From: Circinella minor
Lineage: Eukaryota; Mucoromycota; Mucoromycetes; Mucorales; Lichtheimiaceae
Reading direction: 5' to 3'
Length of the DNA stretch: 10,098 nt
Assembly: GCA_016758965.1 (NCBI GenBank)
Contig: JAEPRB010000637.1
Coordinates: forward strand, 1 to 10,098
The position numbers were made by a program, and so were the translations under genes. A model generated the notes under the pieces. It saw only the letters and a program-made list of their open reading frames with translations, was not told the DNA's origin and ran no database searches. Positions 1 to 9,842 of the stretch are shown one piece after another. Numbering within the stretch: the stretch's first letter is position 1; each line of letters begins with the position of its first letter.

Positions 1-3000
1 TATAAATAGTCGATTATTTTATTAAATAAAAAGGGGATCTTTACGTTATCTTTTATTCTTTTATTTTCCTTTTATTACTTATACTTTATTTGGCTTGGTA
101 TTGTTCCGCCATAAAAATATAACGACACTACTAACGAAAGATAGAAGGAAAGCGAAATACAAATTTTTTCATAGTAATAGTAGAGCTTTTATTACTGTGT
201 TGGAGTGAGGTCATGTAACAATAGTAATCCAAGAAAATATAATAAAAATATGATGGTAAATGAAAGAGCGAACCATATAAAAATAATAAACTTTATAAAT
301 AAAAAAAATACTGACTCGCTACTATTATAATATAATCTAGATTGAAAGTAAATGCAATAATAGACTAATAATGGGAAAATTTACACCTGCTATTTCATAA
401 TGTTGAGTGTGATATAGTTTTTTTGAATAGTTTCTAACAAAATAAATATCCAGCAGTATACAGTCAAGAAAAGAAAGAAAATATGCTTCTGTTTCGTATA
501 CTCTTCCTGTCGCCTATTACCATAACCAAGCTTTAAAATAGCAACAGGTGATTTGAAAGAACAAATAAATAAAGGAACAAGGACATATAGCGTATATTGT
601 AATATCATCAATATTCTAATATAAAGAACTTGATCTGGATAAATAACAGTAAAAGTAACTAGCTACCATAATAATAGTATTTATAATATTGAGAAATACG
701 TTCTTTTTCCTCATTATAATAGTTAAGATTTTTCACGAAACCATGAAACTAATATTTTCTAGATAACTTCTTCAGAAATGCTGGGAATTACTTTCAATTA
801 TGCTCATGGATAACGACTTTAAACAATTATCAATTTTAAGATATAAATCTTTATCATAAACTTTCAAGACAAAGTATCAATGTAAGAGAGATACCACGGT
901 GGCGCTATACTTAGATTAGAAATATTCATGCAGTAGATACTACTGATGCCAAGAGGTCATATTTAGTATTACTTAAAACGAGTAAACTAATTATATAATA
1001 TACTCCACATGTAAATGAACACACATACTCCTTTTTCTGAATTATTGTCCGTTCATGATATTTAAAATTTATTTAGGCATTATTGTATCTATAACGGCTG
1101 ACTAGTAACTTCGAGAGAAACTTATACATCGGAGCGCTTACATGGCTTCCAGAGATCAGTAATTTTTAAAAACCATAGACTCTTCTTCAAAGCCGGTTTT
1201 TTTTAAAAAAATATATGTATAGGTGTTACATCATCCATGGATAGCGCCTATGTATACTGTTTATGGGTCAAATCCAAATATTCACTCAGCACAAAATTGT
1301 ATATTTTTTCTCTCGGGAAAAGAGTTTTAGCACATGAAAAGTTGACTATACATTCAAGATGCATCAAATAACGATATTTTCATCTTATATTTCAAAATAA
1401 TACTGAGCGGCATCAATATCAAGCTAAAATAAATAAACGGTCAGTAGACATAGTATTTTACGCATTAGTCCTATTTATAAAATCATATTCTGTATAAAAT
1501 AAATAGATTATACTAGCTGTAAATAATAAAAATAACGAATTAACTTGCATAGTAACTAGCTAGAAAGACCAAGATAATAACAAAGCACCAACTTGTAGCC
1601 TATACATAATATAATCTGGTTAACTGTAAAGGACGCTGCCTATTTTTTAGCCGTAATGTATAGAGTATCTTTCGAAATGAGATCCGTCAGTTTGTACTTA
1701 ATAGTAAATCATTATGTGTTGGATATAAATGATGAGAGTGATTCAAACAATTTATGATTAAATAATAGTATATGTTCTCCTTGACGATTTAGACATTATC
1801 AATAACATTGATTATCACATAGGATTCATGGAGAATGCGAGTTAAAGAAAAGGGTAGAAGAATATTTAATATGTTGATATATATATAGCTAGTAGTACTA
1901 CACATCATGTCTATACATAATAGTTATATATGTTTTTGGTTATTTTGTATAATGCTGGTAGGGCAGATTGACTAAATAACGCTGGTTTGCTCGCATAATA
2001 TTGCCAGAGAGACAATTACCTATATTAATTGTGGTTAAAAAGGAGAGACCAATAATGTTCACGTCGTGGTAATATACTCAAATAGTTGGCTCATGACGTA
2101 TTTTCCATTTGACAATATTTAAAAAAATCGGGCTAAAGAGTATGTACCTCTAGGTCATGTCATTATAATCTTTGTTTGAGATTAAGTATATGATAATTAT
2201 TATTGTATAAAAACATATTAACGGTCAAAAGTAGAAACGCCTATCAGCTAAAGAAATCAAAAATGAAGTATAATGATGAGAAGTATAAAATATTAAATAA
2301 AGACAATCAATGCAAAATAAGATTCACTTTTACACACCGACTTTTATCTTTTGGACAGTTGGTTTCAGTTACAGCAATCACAAGACAAATTGTGGTGTTG
2401 ACAGCATGTCGTTGCAATAACTAGATCGTAGCATGTAACCATTTATTATCACCTAATCCACGAAATCAGGCAGCTGCATATGTTATTAAATCGAGCTTCT
2501 TTGCTGTTGTCTTGACGACCATAATAACGGTGCTAATTCAAGTTCTTAGACCAAACAACGTTATGTGATCCTCAAAGTTCCAGGATCGAACATACCTAAT
2601 TATATATTATTTCAAAAAGTAAGCGCATTCACTGATTGTTTTTCTTTTGATGGTCCTTCTTTTAGTCATTTATGAATCTATAAGCTCATAAAACATTGCT
2701 TCCATTTATCATTCAACATCAACAACACAAATCAATCGACCCATAAACAAAGAAAAAAAAAACTACTATTTGTACTGACATATAAGTGTATTTATTGTTT
2801 CATATTCTAACGATGGTCAAATTTCATCTTATGTCACTGCTTTAGTTACAAATTTCGGTATATGTTCGTTTGATAACTACAGAACAGGACATATAAGAAA
2901 AAAGATTGCCAAATACCTTGAATGATTTACACAACACGGTCGTGCTTGCGTGTCAAAGTTGTGAATCAACTTGCAAGTATTTATACGGTTAAAAAAATAT

Positions 3001-4430
3001 TATTCGAACTTGTCGTGTTAAAAGCAAGACGTTTGACAAAATGTTCGCGTAATAACAATCTTCATGTAATTAGTAGGGATAATGGTGGGTAAAAATGGAT
3101 AGAATCGATTGAGGGGAGGTGTATTTTTTTTTTTGTGTGGCCGAAGGAGTAATGCGTTTTCTGTGCATATATTGTTATTATTATAGTTGGATTCAAGCCA
3201 AATAAGATTTACTAGTTAACGCATTATAAGCTCATGAAAAAAATATGCAAGAGCTGGTAATGAAGAGTATGTATGGGATCAAGATACAGTGACGTGGTGT
3301 TACGTTTCTTGAATGGTGACTGTAAGTACGTTCACTTATCACGTGTAAGGTCGAAAAAAAAACCAATGAACACAATGTGTCAAGATTACATATTACAAGA
3401 TTCACAAACATAAAGACCAAGGGCCTTGGTTGGAATAGTAATAGATGATCTTAAAATGATATACTCTGGGATATGGATTGTTACTAAAGATAGTCATAGT
3501 ACTATCTGTGCCGGCACACCTACGCATATCCATATTGGCATTGAATGTAAACAAGTACCAGAAGCAGAATACTTACTCTAATGTGAATTGTCAAATCCTG
3601 GTGGGTATAAAGGATCCGTTAAAAAAAATTTACAGTTGTAATAGTAATATCGTTTCTAATAATAATAATATGTACCAAAAGCTCCAGTAAAACATTTATA
3701 AAAATTTCTTTCTCAACTCGTAACTAATCAAAACAATACTATTAATAATAATATACTTGAATAAAGTAGAAATTAAACAAATAGAAAGATAACGTGTTGA
3801 AGAGAACAAGATTTTTTTTTTTTGGTTATTCCAAAAAGATAAGGTTGAGCACTGTTTATATCCAAATATTTTGTTTTGTTTGTTTCCTCGTTCATTGTTC
3901 GTACATCCTAGACCATAGATCAGATGCTATATATTTATATATAGAATAGTAATGTAGAGTATTTTATTTTTATTCTCAATGCATGATAAATAATGTATTA
4001 TACGATAGACCAAAAAAAAAAAAAAATTAACAAAAATAGAAGGGTTCTCTTTGTTTAAATTTTCGAATTTAATCACACGTAGCTTAGGCTTTGTATCATA
4101 ATATATTTATCAAAAGAAAATAAAATTTTTAGAATGTCTTTTATATATATTAATTATTATTTTATAGACCATTCTTTTGTTAGACGATTAGAATTTTATA
4201 TAATACAAGTGCTTTAGTAAAGGTGAAGGAGATGTTTCTTCTATTAGGAGCGATGTTCCCAGATCCCCTCGAATAAAATAATTATATGGTACTATTGTTC
4301 TTGATTATTGAATTAATTATTTATGTCTACATTTTTTGTGACATAATATGTCTTAGTAACAAGTAAACATTATCCAAATTGGATAAGTTACTCTTTGTCG
4401 TGACATTACTGTGATATTTCTTTCTTTCTT
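1..4430. other. Long gene-free AT-rich region
   Basis: I see no gene in this stretch on either strand. The longest open frames are about 60-75 codons, many lack an ATG, and none shows a recognisable domain or extends across plausible splice sites. The sequence is AT-rich with poly-A/poly-T runs (for example near 3123-3135, 3812-3823 and 4011-4025) and short TAA-type repeats (about 3658-3670). I found no tRNA or rRNA pattern, no transposase or reverse-transcriptase motif, and no long terminal repeats. It could be intergenic DNA, the decayed remains of a mobile element, or the locus of a non-coding RNA; the sequence alone does not separate these. Confidence 0.6.
2945..2977. repeat. Small nested inverted repeat
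   Basis: An inner perfect 6-bp inverted repeat (AAGTTG at 2956-2961 and CAACTT at 2967-2972, 5-base loop) is enclosed by an outer pair (CTTGC at 2945-2949 and GCAAG at 2973-2977), with a six-base bulge on the left arm. A transcript could fold into an 11-bp interrupted hairpin. It lies in the gene-free region and no gene is near enough to call it a terminator. Chance occurrence is likely in several kilobases of low-complexity DNA. Confidence 0.3.
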
Positions 4431-4433
4431 TTG

Positions 4434-4700
4434 CATAAATATAAAACCATCAAATAAATTTAAATTCTTTTTTTTTTTATATTTTGTTTATATTCTTTAT
4501 AATTATCTTCCCCTTTTTTCCCTTCTCCACTCTTTTCATAACCTTCCTTCCTTTCTTTCTTGAACCCTTTCAAGTGCTTTTTTTTTCTTTTGGTATATAC
4601 ATATATATCTATACATTAAAATTACACTTTTGATTTACATTCTTTCTTTTTCATTGACTTTTTTTTTTTTTTGTAAAATTCATTTTCTTCAATTCAAAAT
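4434..4700 (+). promoter_or_regulatory. Putative promoter and 5' leader of the HMG-box gene
   Basis: A TATA-like stretch (ATAAATATAAAA, about 4436-4447) is followed by a strongly pyrimidine-rich segment, especially about 4500-4600 and 4640-4695, ending just before the ATG at 4704. CT-rich leaders just upstream of the start codon are common in fungal genes. The core promoter and transcription start are inferred; the AT-rich background makes TATA-like words frequent, so the exact element is uncertain. Confidence 0.4.
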
Positions 4701-4703
4701 ATT

Positions 4704-6273
4704 ATGACTACTATGATAACGCTCGGACATCTACAAGAAGATATATCTTCTTCTCCTATCTCGGCAGCTGGTACTGCTACAACTTTTGACACATTACCTT
4801 TTCCTTCCTCACTCAAACATGACAACACAGCAACAGCAGCAACAAGTAATAATATTATTACCAAGATTAAAGCTTTGCCTGGAATAAAAAAAGCTCATAT
4901 TGAAGATATGCTTGAGTTAGCTTTATCAAACACCCAATCTCAACAACGACGTAGACGTCCTCGTATTCGTAAACGTGATCCTAATCGTGTTCCTCGCCCT
5001 ATGAATTGTTTTTTGGCTTATCGTTTAGAAAAGCAAAAGCAAATTGCTTCCATATGTCCTGGTACAAATCATCGTGAAATTTCAAAAATTGTTGCCAAAT
5101 GGTGGAGTGAAGAACCTGACGAAGAAAAAGAAAAATATCGTTTGATTGCTGAAAAAGATAAGCAACTTCACAAGGAAAAGTATGTATTATTGTTACTATT
5201 ATAAGATATGTATATTAATAATTATCTTTATGATTGCTAATCGTTTTTTCCCTCTTCTTGAAATCAGGTATCCAAATTACAAATATACACCAAAGAAGAA
5301 ACGACAAGCCATATCCAACGATAACAATAGTAATGATAATAAAAGTTCAACTAGTGATAGTATGGCTGGAAATTATTCTGAGAAGATAACATTACCACCA
5401 TTATCCATTCCCAAAGATTATATCGGTGAGACTACTACATTTTCAAACGATTGTTTTATTCGTGATCGACAACAGCAAGAAAAATATAATCAAGGAACAT
5501 CGTCTTTTAATCCTTTCAATTATTCACTTGATGGGTTTAAATCTTTGTATTCAACTTGTAGATTTGGCAACAATTCACCAATGGATGATCAAATTATTCT
5601 TCCGCCCATCAATGTCAATAATCATACTGATGATAATAATAATAACACTCCCTATGGTAATTATAACCAGTTTTCCTTGAATAATTATCTTGACAACATC
5701 AATAATAGCAGTTGGACTCAACAAAATCTGACAAGCAATACCAATAATTATGATTCTGTAACGTCATCATTAGTATCATCTAATACTTTTTCATATGGTA
5801 ATCATTCTACTTCAAACTTGCCAAACACAGGATCATTTTGGGCACCCGTGGCACCTCCTCCTCTTATTCACTCTACCCAACAACAGCAACAACATCAACA
5901 AACAGAGCTTCCATGGATTGGTAATATTACTCCTTTATCATTTCAATTTAGTACACCATCAACAAGCGATCTATTATCAACCGATAATAATCCTACTACG
6001 CCATCTACATTTGATATCATGCAACGACAACAGTCGATATCAGCACCTCAATTTCTTCAGCAGTCAGCAACCGGACAGCAACAAAATCAATTATTACCAT
6101 CTTATTATCCAACATTGCCATCATTGGATCAACCCATTTATCAACATCAAGATATTACTTTAACTGACATGTTGAATACTGATTTTCCTTTAATGAATTC
6201 ACTTTTCTCTCCTATTCAACAAACAGTTGCTCCTTCTCAAACTCAGCTTGATACATATACAAATGATTTTTAA
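4704..6273 (+). CDS. MATA-type HMG-box transcription factor with Asn/Gln-rich C-terminal tail
   Basis: Two exons, 4704-5179 and 5268-6273, joined across an 88-bp intron (GTATGT donor, AG acceptor, CTAAT branch-like site at 5237-5241), give 493 residues. Splicing restores the box end KEKYPNYKYTPKKK, which supports the model. The single HMG box spans about residues 96-170: RPMNCFLAYR opens it, the EISKIV and KWW positions follow, and YPNYKY closes it, the pattern of fungal mating-type MATA_HMG and Ste11-like proteins. Basic clusters at 82-91 and 167-171 could be nuclear localisation signals. Residues after 171 are rich in Asn, Gln, Ser, Thr and Pro, as in transactivation regions. The protein is expected to bind and bend DNA in the nucleus and regulate transcription, possibly in sexual or developmental control; its targets are unknown. 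The neighbours are not those I know for mucoralean sexM/sexP loci, so I give no symbol. A second ATG lies three codons in. Confidence 0.9.
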
Positions 6274-6475
6274 TAATTGATTTATCGTGACCTTTTTTAT
6301 TTCCCTTCTTCTTCTCCCCTATTTCTCTTGTTCCTCTTCACTATTCCTTTATACTGTAAGAATATTTTCTGTTTCAACTCAACTTGCCATCAATTTTATA
6401 AAAAAGAAGTAAAAAAGAGAATAGAAATATAATGTATATGTAGTAGAATACCTTTTTTTTGTTTAAATAATTTTC

Positions 6476-6496
6476 ATAATAATAATAATAATAATA
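6476..6496. repeat. ATA trinucleotide microsatellite
   Basis: Seven consecutive ATA units lie in the 3' region of the HMG-box gene. This is a simple-sequence repeat, probably length-variable between strains, with no evident function. Confidence 0.8.
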
Positions 6497-6701
6497 TATT
6501 AAAAGAACAGTTTGTCAAATCGCGTTATAAAACTTTTGTTCTGATAGAAGTTCTGGTTCGTGCCATAAAGACGGGCCTGTGCCGATTAAATCACCGCATT
6601 ATATTTCCTTGATTGTTTTTGGAAATTGTTGGCACTTTCGGTAGGCCTGTCATAATAATTCTTCCTTCAAAACATTTGCATCTCTCTCCTTTTCTTTAAA
6701 G

Positions 6702-6709
6702 TATATAAG
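6702..6709 (+). promoter_or_regulatory. Putative TATA box of the DUF98-like gene
   Basis: TATATAAG lies about 125 bp upstream of the start codon at 6833 and is followed by a pyrimidine-rich leader, a normal spacing for a fungal core promoter. It closely matches the TATAWAW consensus. The transcription start, probably about 30-80 bp downstream, is inferred. Confidence 0.5.
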
Positions 6710-6832
6710 GATCAATTATTATCGATTTGTATACAATTTATATTCTTACTCTTCTTACTTTCTATTCCTTTTCTTTGGATTTTAATATATCTTACAATAA
6801 TTCATTCAAAATATAAAAAATAAAAATAAAAT

Positions 6833-7772
6833 ATGCCAATCAGTATTGCAGAACCAAAAAACACCAATAATTATACCAGAGTTCCATTTAAATTTGCACA
6901 AGAATGTAAATATATATGTGTATATAGATATATGTACTTAGATAATATATCGTCTCTTGCACTATTTTATTGATCAATAATAATCTGTATACATATGTAG
7001 TTACGGCAACCAACGTATTTTTACAACTTCCTGATGGATTTTCACCACTTGAACGTATGGTTTTACAAACTACTGGTAACTTACAACGTTTATTATCCGC
7101 TTATTATAACGTTCCAAGTCATGTAGTGATTTTGAAAAACGAATTGATTCCATGTGGTGATGACGAAAGTGACAATGATAATAATAATAATAACACTAAT
7201 ACACAACAACAACAACAAAAGAAACCTCATAACAATTGTCAACAGCTAGACATTGGACAAAATGAACTTGACATGCGATTCGAACGAAAAATCTTGATGT
7301 ATTTTGGTGACAAATTAGCTTATGAAGCTGATTCAGTAGTATCTGTCAAAGATCAACATACACTTAGTTTATTAGCAAAGCATGAATATGGTTTAGGACA
7401 AATCTTTAGGTAAGGTTTACTTACTACTGCTCCAATGGATTGTTTTTTTTCTCCTCTGTGTTACCATGGATATAATTTTTTTCCGTTAGCTCCCTTTCTT
7501 CCCCCCCCCACATAATATAAACTAAAAAAAAAAAAAACCGCCACTTTATTATTTTTAGTCATTTGAGACATACGCCAAGCTTTGCATTAAGATCAGTTGG
7601 TCGCCATGGTTCCGAACATGGACAAAGCTTTTGGCGAGATTATACTTTGAGCGCACCTGAAGTTATAGATTGTTATATTCGTGAGACATTTGTTGAAGGT
7701 CTCTTTGAACCTTATACCGGTAATGCTTCAAAAGAAGGCACTATTTGGTATAATCCAGAAGATGATTTCTAA
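6833..7772 (+). CDS. DUF98 / chorismate-lyase-like protein, function unknown
   Basis: Three exons (6833-6905, 7001-7409, 7559-7772) give 231 residues; the introns are 95 bp (GTAAAT donor) and 149 bp (GTAAGG donor). The ATG at 6833 was chosen because it keeps exon 1 open and joins in phase. The layout resembles the chorismate-pyruvate-lyase-like DUF98 family: an opening helix (FSPLERMVLQTTGNLQRLL, residues 38-56), a strand with ERKILM (119-124), AYEADSVVSV (131-140), a GLGQIF turn (155-160), an aromatic RDYTL strand (187-191) and IRETF (201-205), whose Glu203 sits where the lyase family keeps an acidic residue. Bacterial relatives release pyruvate from chorismate; whether this protein does so is not shown. 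An Asn/Gln-rich insertion (about 76-106) interrupts the domain. There is no signal peptide or membrane segment, so it is probably cytosolic. The family assignment is by pattern only; the first exon and its donor are the least certain part. Confidence 0.7.
7501..7537. repeat. Poly-C and poly-A runs inside intron 2 of the DUF98-like gene
   Basis: A run of nine C (7501-7509) is followed closely by a run of fourteen A (7524-7537), just upstream of the acceptor at 7557-7558. Such runs are prone to length errors in sequencing and in replication, but they lie in the intron and do not affect the reading frame. Confidence 0.85.
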
Positions 7773-8134
7773 TCCCTCATTTTTCTTTTTATTGTTATCA
7801 TTTATCTCTTTTATATAATTCATTTTTCTTTCTGCATATTTATTTGTATTATATATACATTTTCTTTTTAATCCTGGCATTTTTCTTTTTTTATATTTCT
7901 ACTATTCTCTTTTTTTATCATAACATCAAATATATCACACATCTTAACAATGAAATATTATAATCAATGATAAAACTACGGATAATCGGTCGGGTGAGTC
8001 GATTTTTTTTCATGTCGTACATGAAATAAAAATAAAGCAAATAGACTAGAAGAAAAAGAAGCGCGTATATATATATATATATAATATTGAAATAAACTTA
8101 TACTTTTATCTTTTCTTTATAAATCTTATAAACA
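7773..8134 (+). other. Intergenic region between the DUF98-like and chitinase genes
   Basis: The left part is T-rich 3' untranslated-type sequence. Two AATAAA hexamers (8025-8030 and 8031-8036) could serve as poly(A) signals, though they lie about 250 bp after the stop codon. A small palindrome, CATGT and ACATG around CGT, occupies 8011-8023. The right part is the chitinase promoter. No gene is visible. Confidence 0.55.
8066..8084 (+). promoter_or_regulatory. TA repeat, possible TATA region of the chitinase gene
   Basis: An uninterrupted TA dinucleotide run ending in TAA lies about 50-70 bp upstream of the chitinase ATG. It may act as the TATA region, or may be just a microsatellite. The short distance would leave a leader of only a few tens of bases. 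Confidence 0.4.
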
Positions 8135-9642
8135 ATGCAACCACCTCCAGCTACCAATGGTCCTGTTATTGCAGGCTATTTTGTAAATTGGTAAATATTT
8201 GAACTAGAAAAAAAAAAGAGGACTTGGTATTCTTTTTTTTTTATTGTTAACTTATTATTTAACCATAAAACCTTGTAAGGGGAATATATGCAAGGTCTCA
8301 TAACGTTTGTGATCTTGTTCCCGATGTCCATAAACTTACACATTTACTTTATGCTTTTGCCAATCTGGAACCTTCCGGTGAAATTGTACTTGGGGTAAGT
8401 TATATACGAACTATACATATGTGTGCGTAGATACATACTAGACAGAACAAGCTTTTTTTCTTTTATATCTTAATAACCTATAAAACAGGATGTATGGGCA
8501 GACAAAGATAAGCATTTTGCAGTTGAACAAACAGTTAATCAACAAGCGGATGGATGGAATGATCAAGGAAACAATCTGTATGGCAATTTTAAACAGCTGT
8601 ATTTATTAAAACAAAAAAATCGACACTTAAAAGTAACTTTAAGTGTAGGTGGATGGACATGGTCAACAAACTTTGGTACAGTTGCAGCTGATCCACAAAA
8701 ACGACAACGATTTGTTCAATCAGCAATTAAGCATATAGCTGATCTTGGATTAGATGGTATTGGTATGTTTGAATGGAGGAGAGAGGAAGAAAGAAAGAAA
8801 GAAAGAAAAAACTTGTTTGATAGTAGTAAGAGTCAGGTTTTTACAAATTATATATATGTGTTATATTTATAGATATCGATTGGGAATATCCAAAAACATC
8901 TGAAGAAGCGTTCAACTTTGTACATTTATTATACGAAATGCGTATTGCATTAGACATGTATCAACAAAGTATAGGACAAACCAATGAACCAAGATTATTA
9001 TTGACTTTAGCTGTCGCATGTGGTCCATCCAATTATCGTTTACTTCGCCTCCGAGAAATGGAACCGTATGTTGATTTGTTTTACTTGATGTCATATGATT
9101 TTGCTGGTTCATGGGATAAGACAACAGGTCATCAAGCTGCTATGTATGGGGGCGCGCTTAATGGCCATCAAGCCGTAACTGATTATATGCAAATGGGTGT
9201 GCCACCTCACAAATTGGTATTGGGTTTACCAGTCTATGGTCGTGGGTTTTCCAATACGTCAAATACACCTGGTGGATCATTCAATGATATTCCCGAAGGA
9301 ACTTGGGAAAAGGGTATGTTTGATTATAAACATTTACCTCTACCTGGAGCAACAGAATATATTGACGAACAACATATGGTTTCTTGGTCTTATGATCCTG
9401 CAAAAAGAGAACTCATCAGTTATGATACGCCAGCAGTGATCCATGCAAAATGTGAATATATTAAACAAGCAAAATTGGGTGGTGCTATGTTTTGGGAATT
9501 AAGTGCAGATCATAAGGGAGAACATCCACGTAGTTTATTGAATACTGTTTATCGATCATTTGGTGGACATCTTGATTCCATCCCTAACCATTTATGTTAT
9601 CCAAAGAGCCAATATGACAATATAAGGGCAATGAGTTCATAA
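8135..9642 (+). CDS. GH18 chitinase without a visible signal peptide
   Basis: Four exons (8135-8190, 8280-8394, 8489-8762, 8873-9642) give 404 residues. The introns are 89, 94, 110 bp with GTAAAT, GTAAGT and GTATGT donors; every junction restores conserved sequence. The protein is a family 18 glycoside hydrolase that cleaves beta-1,4-linked N-acetylglucosamine in chitin by substrate-assisted retaining catalysis. Visible motifs: the first barrel strand VIAGYFVNWG (11-20), SVGG (109-112), the catalytic DGIDIDWE (146-153) with Glu153 as acid/base and Asp149/Asp151 supporting it, MSYD (221-224), YGRGF (270-274) and the substrate-stacking Trp356 in GGAMFWE. The insertion between about residues 270 and 340 fits the alpha/beta domain of bacterial-like (subgroup A) fungal chitinases. 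The N-terminus MQPPPATNGP is not hydrophobic, and there is no chitin-binding domain or anchor, so it may act inside the cell or be released at autolysis, as proposed for ChiB-type enzymes. Confidence 0.95.
8789..8808. repeat. GAAA tetranucleotide repeat in chitinase intron 3
   Basis: Five GAAA units lie within the third intron of the chitinase gene. This is a simple-sequence repeat without apparent function; length variation here would not alter the protein. Confidence 0.85.
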
Positions 9643-9681
9643 GAAACTTTCTTAGTATTTTTATTATTATCAAAATGTAAT

Positions 9682-9687
9682 AATAAA
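9682..9687 (+). terminator. Putative poly(A) signal of the chitinase gene
   Basis: AATAAA begins 40 bp after the chitinase stop codon and is followed by a T-rich stretch (about 9692-9701). The position and context fit a eukaryotic polyadenylation signal. The 9643-9842 interval lies between the two convergent genes and holds nothing else recognisable. Confidence 0.5.
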
Positions 9688-9842
9688 CATCGTTTTTTTT
9701 TTGAATATTTGTGTATTATTACTATGGGTTTAAAGAAGTAATCTTGTACAATAATATAGAAATTCAATGGAAGGATAAAGAAGTAGGTAGAAAGCGCATA
9801 TATGTGTTTCTGCTTTTCTTGATATATATAGATGTATGAAAT

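Larger units (their letters stand above)
6274..6832 (+). other. Intergenic region between the HMG-box and DUF98-like genes
   Basis: This stretch holds the 3' untranslated part of the HMG-box gene and the promoter of the next gene. It contains pyrimidine-rich sequence just after the stop, a trinucleotide ATA repeat (6476-6496), and a less AT-rich island at about 6530-6655 with repeated GGCCTGT words (6574-6580 and 6644-6650). A second CT-rich leader precedes the next ATG. No coding region is visible. Confidence 0.6.

Noticed and set aside
390..611. Minus-strand open frame of 73 codons with two hydrophobic stretches, faintly like a small membrane protein
   Set aside because: T-rich antisense frames in AT-rich DNA often look hydrophobic. 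I see no conserved motif, and the resemblance to the TB2/DP1/HVA22 family fails on spacing.
1727..1737. ATGATGA words (also near 2273) considered as C boxes of box C/D snoRNAs
   Set aside because: I found no properly spaced D box with terminal stem, and such words are common in AT-rich DNA.
2203..2424. Plus-strand open frame of 73 codons
   Set aside because: It does not begin with ATG, has no recognisable domain, and lies in low-complexity DNA.
2560..2600. GGATCGAAC at about 2583 considered as a tRNA B box
   Set aside because: No matching A box, anticodon arm or acceptor stem could be drawn around it.
3232..3690. Short open frames on both strands (3232-3420 minus, 3478-3690 plus)
   Set aside because: Lengths are those expected by chance, the plus frame lacks an ATG start, and neither shows family motifs.
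5426..6163. Alternative-frame open frames inside exon 2 of the HMG-box gene
   Set aside because: They are shadows of the Asn/Gln-rich coding sequence, whose repetitive codons keep the other frames open.
8912..9124. Minus-strand open frame within chitinase exon 4
   Set aside because: It lies antisense to clear GH18 coding sequence and has no family features.
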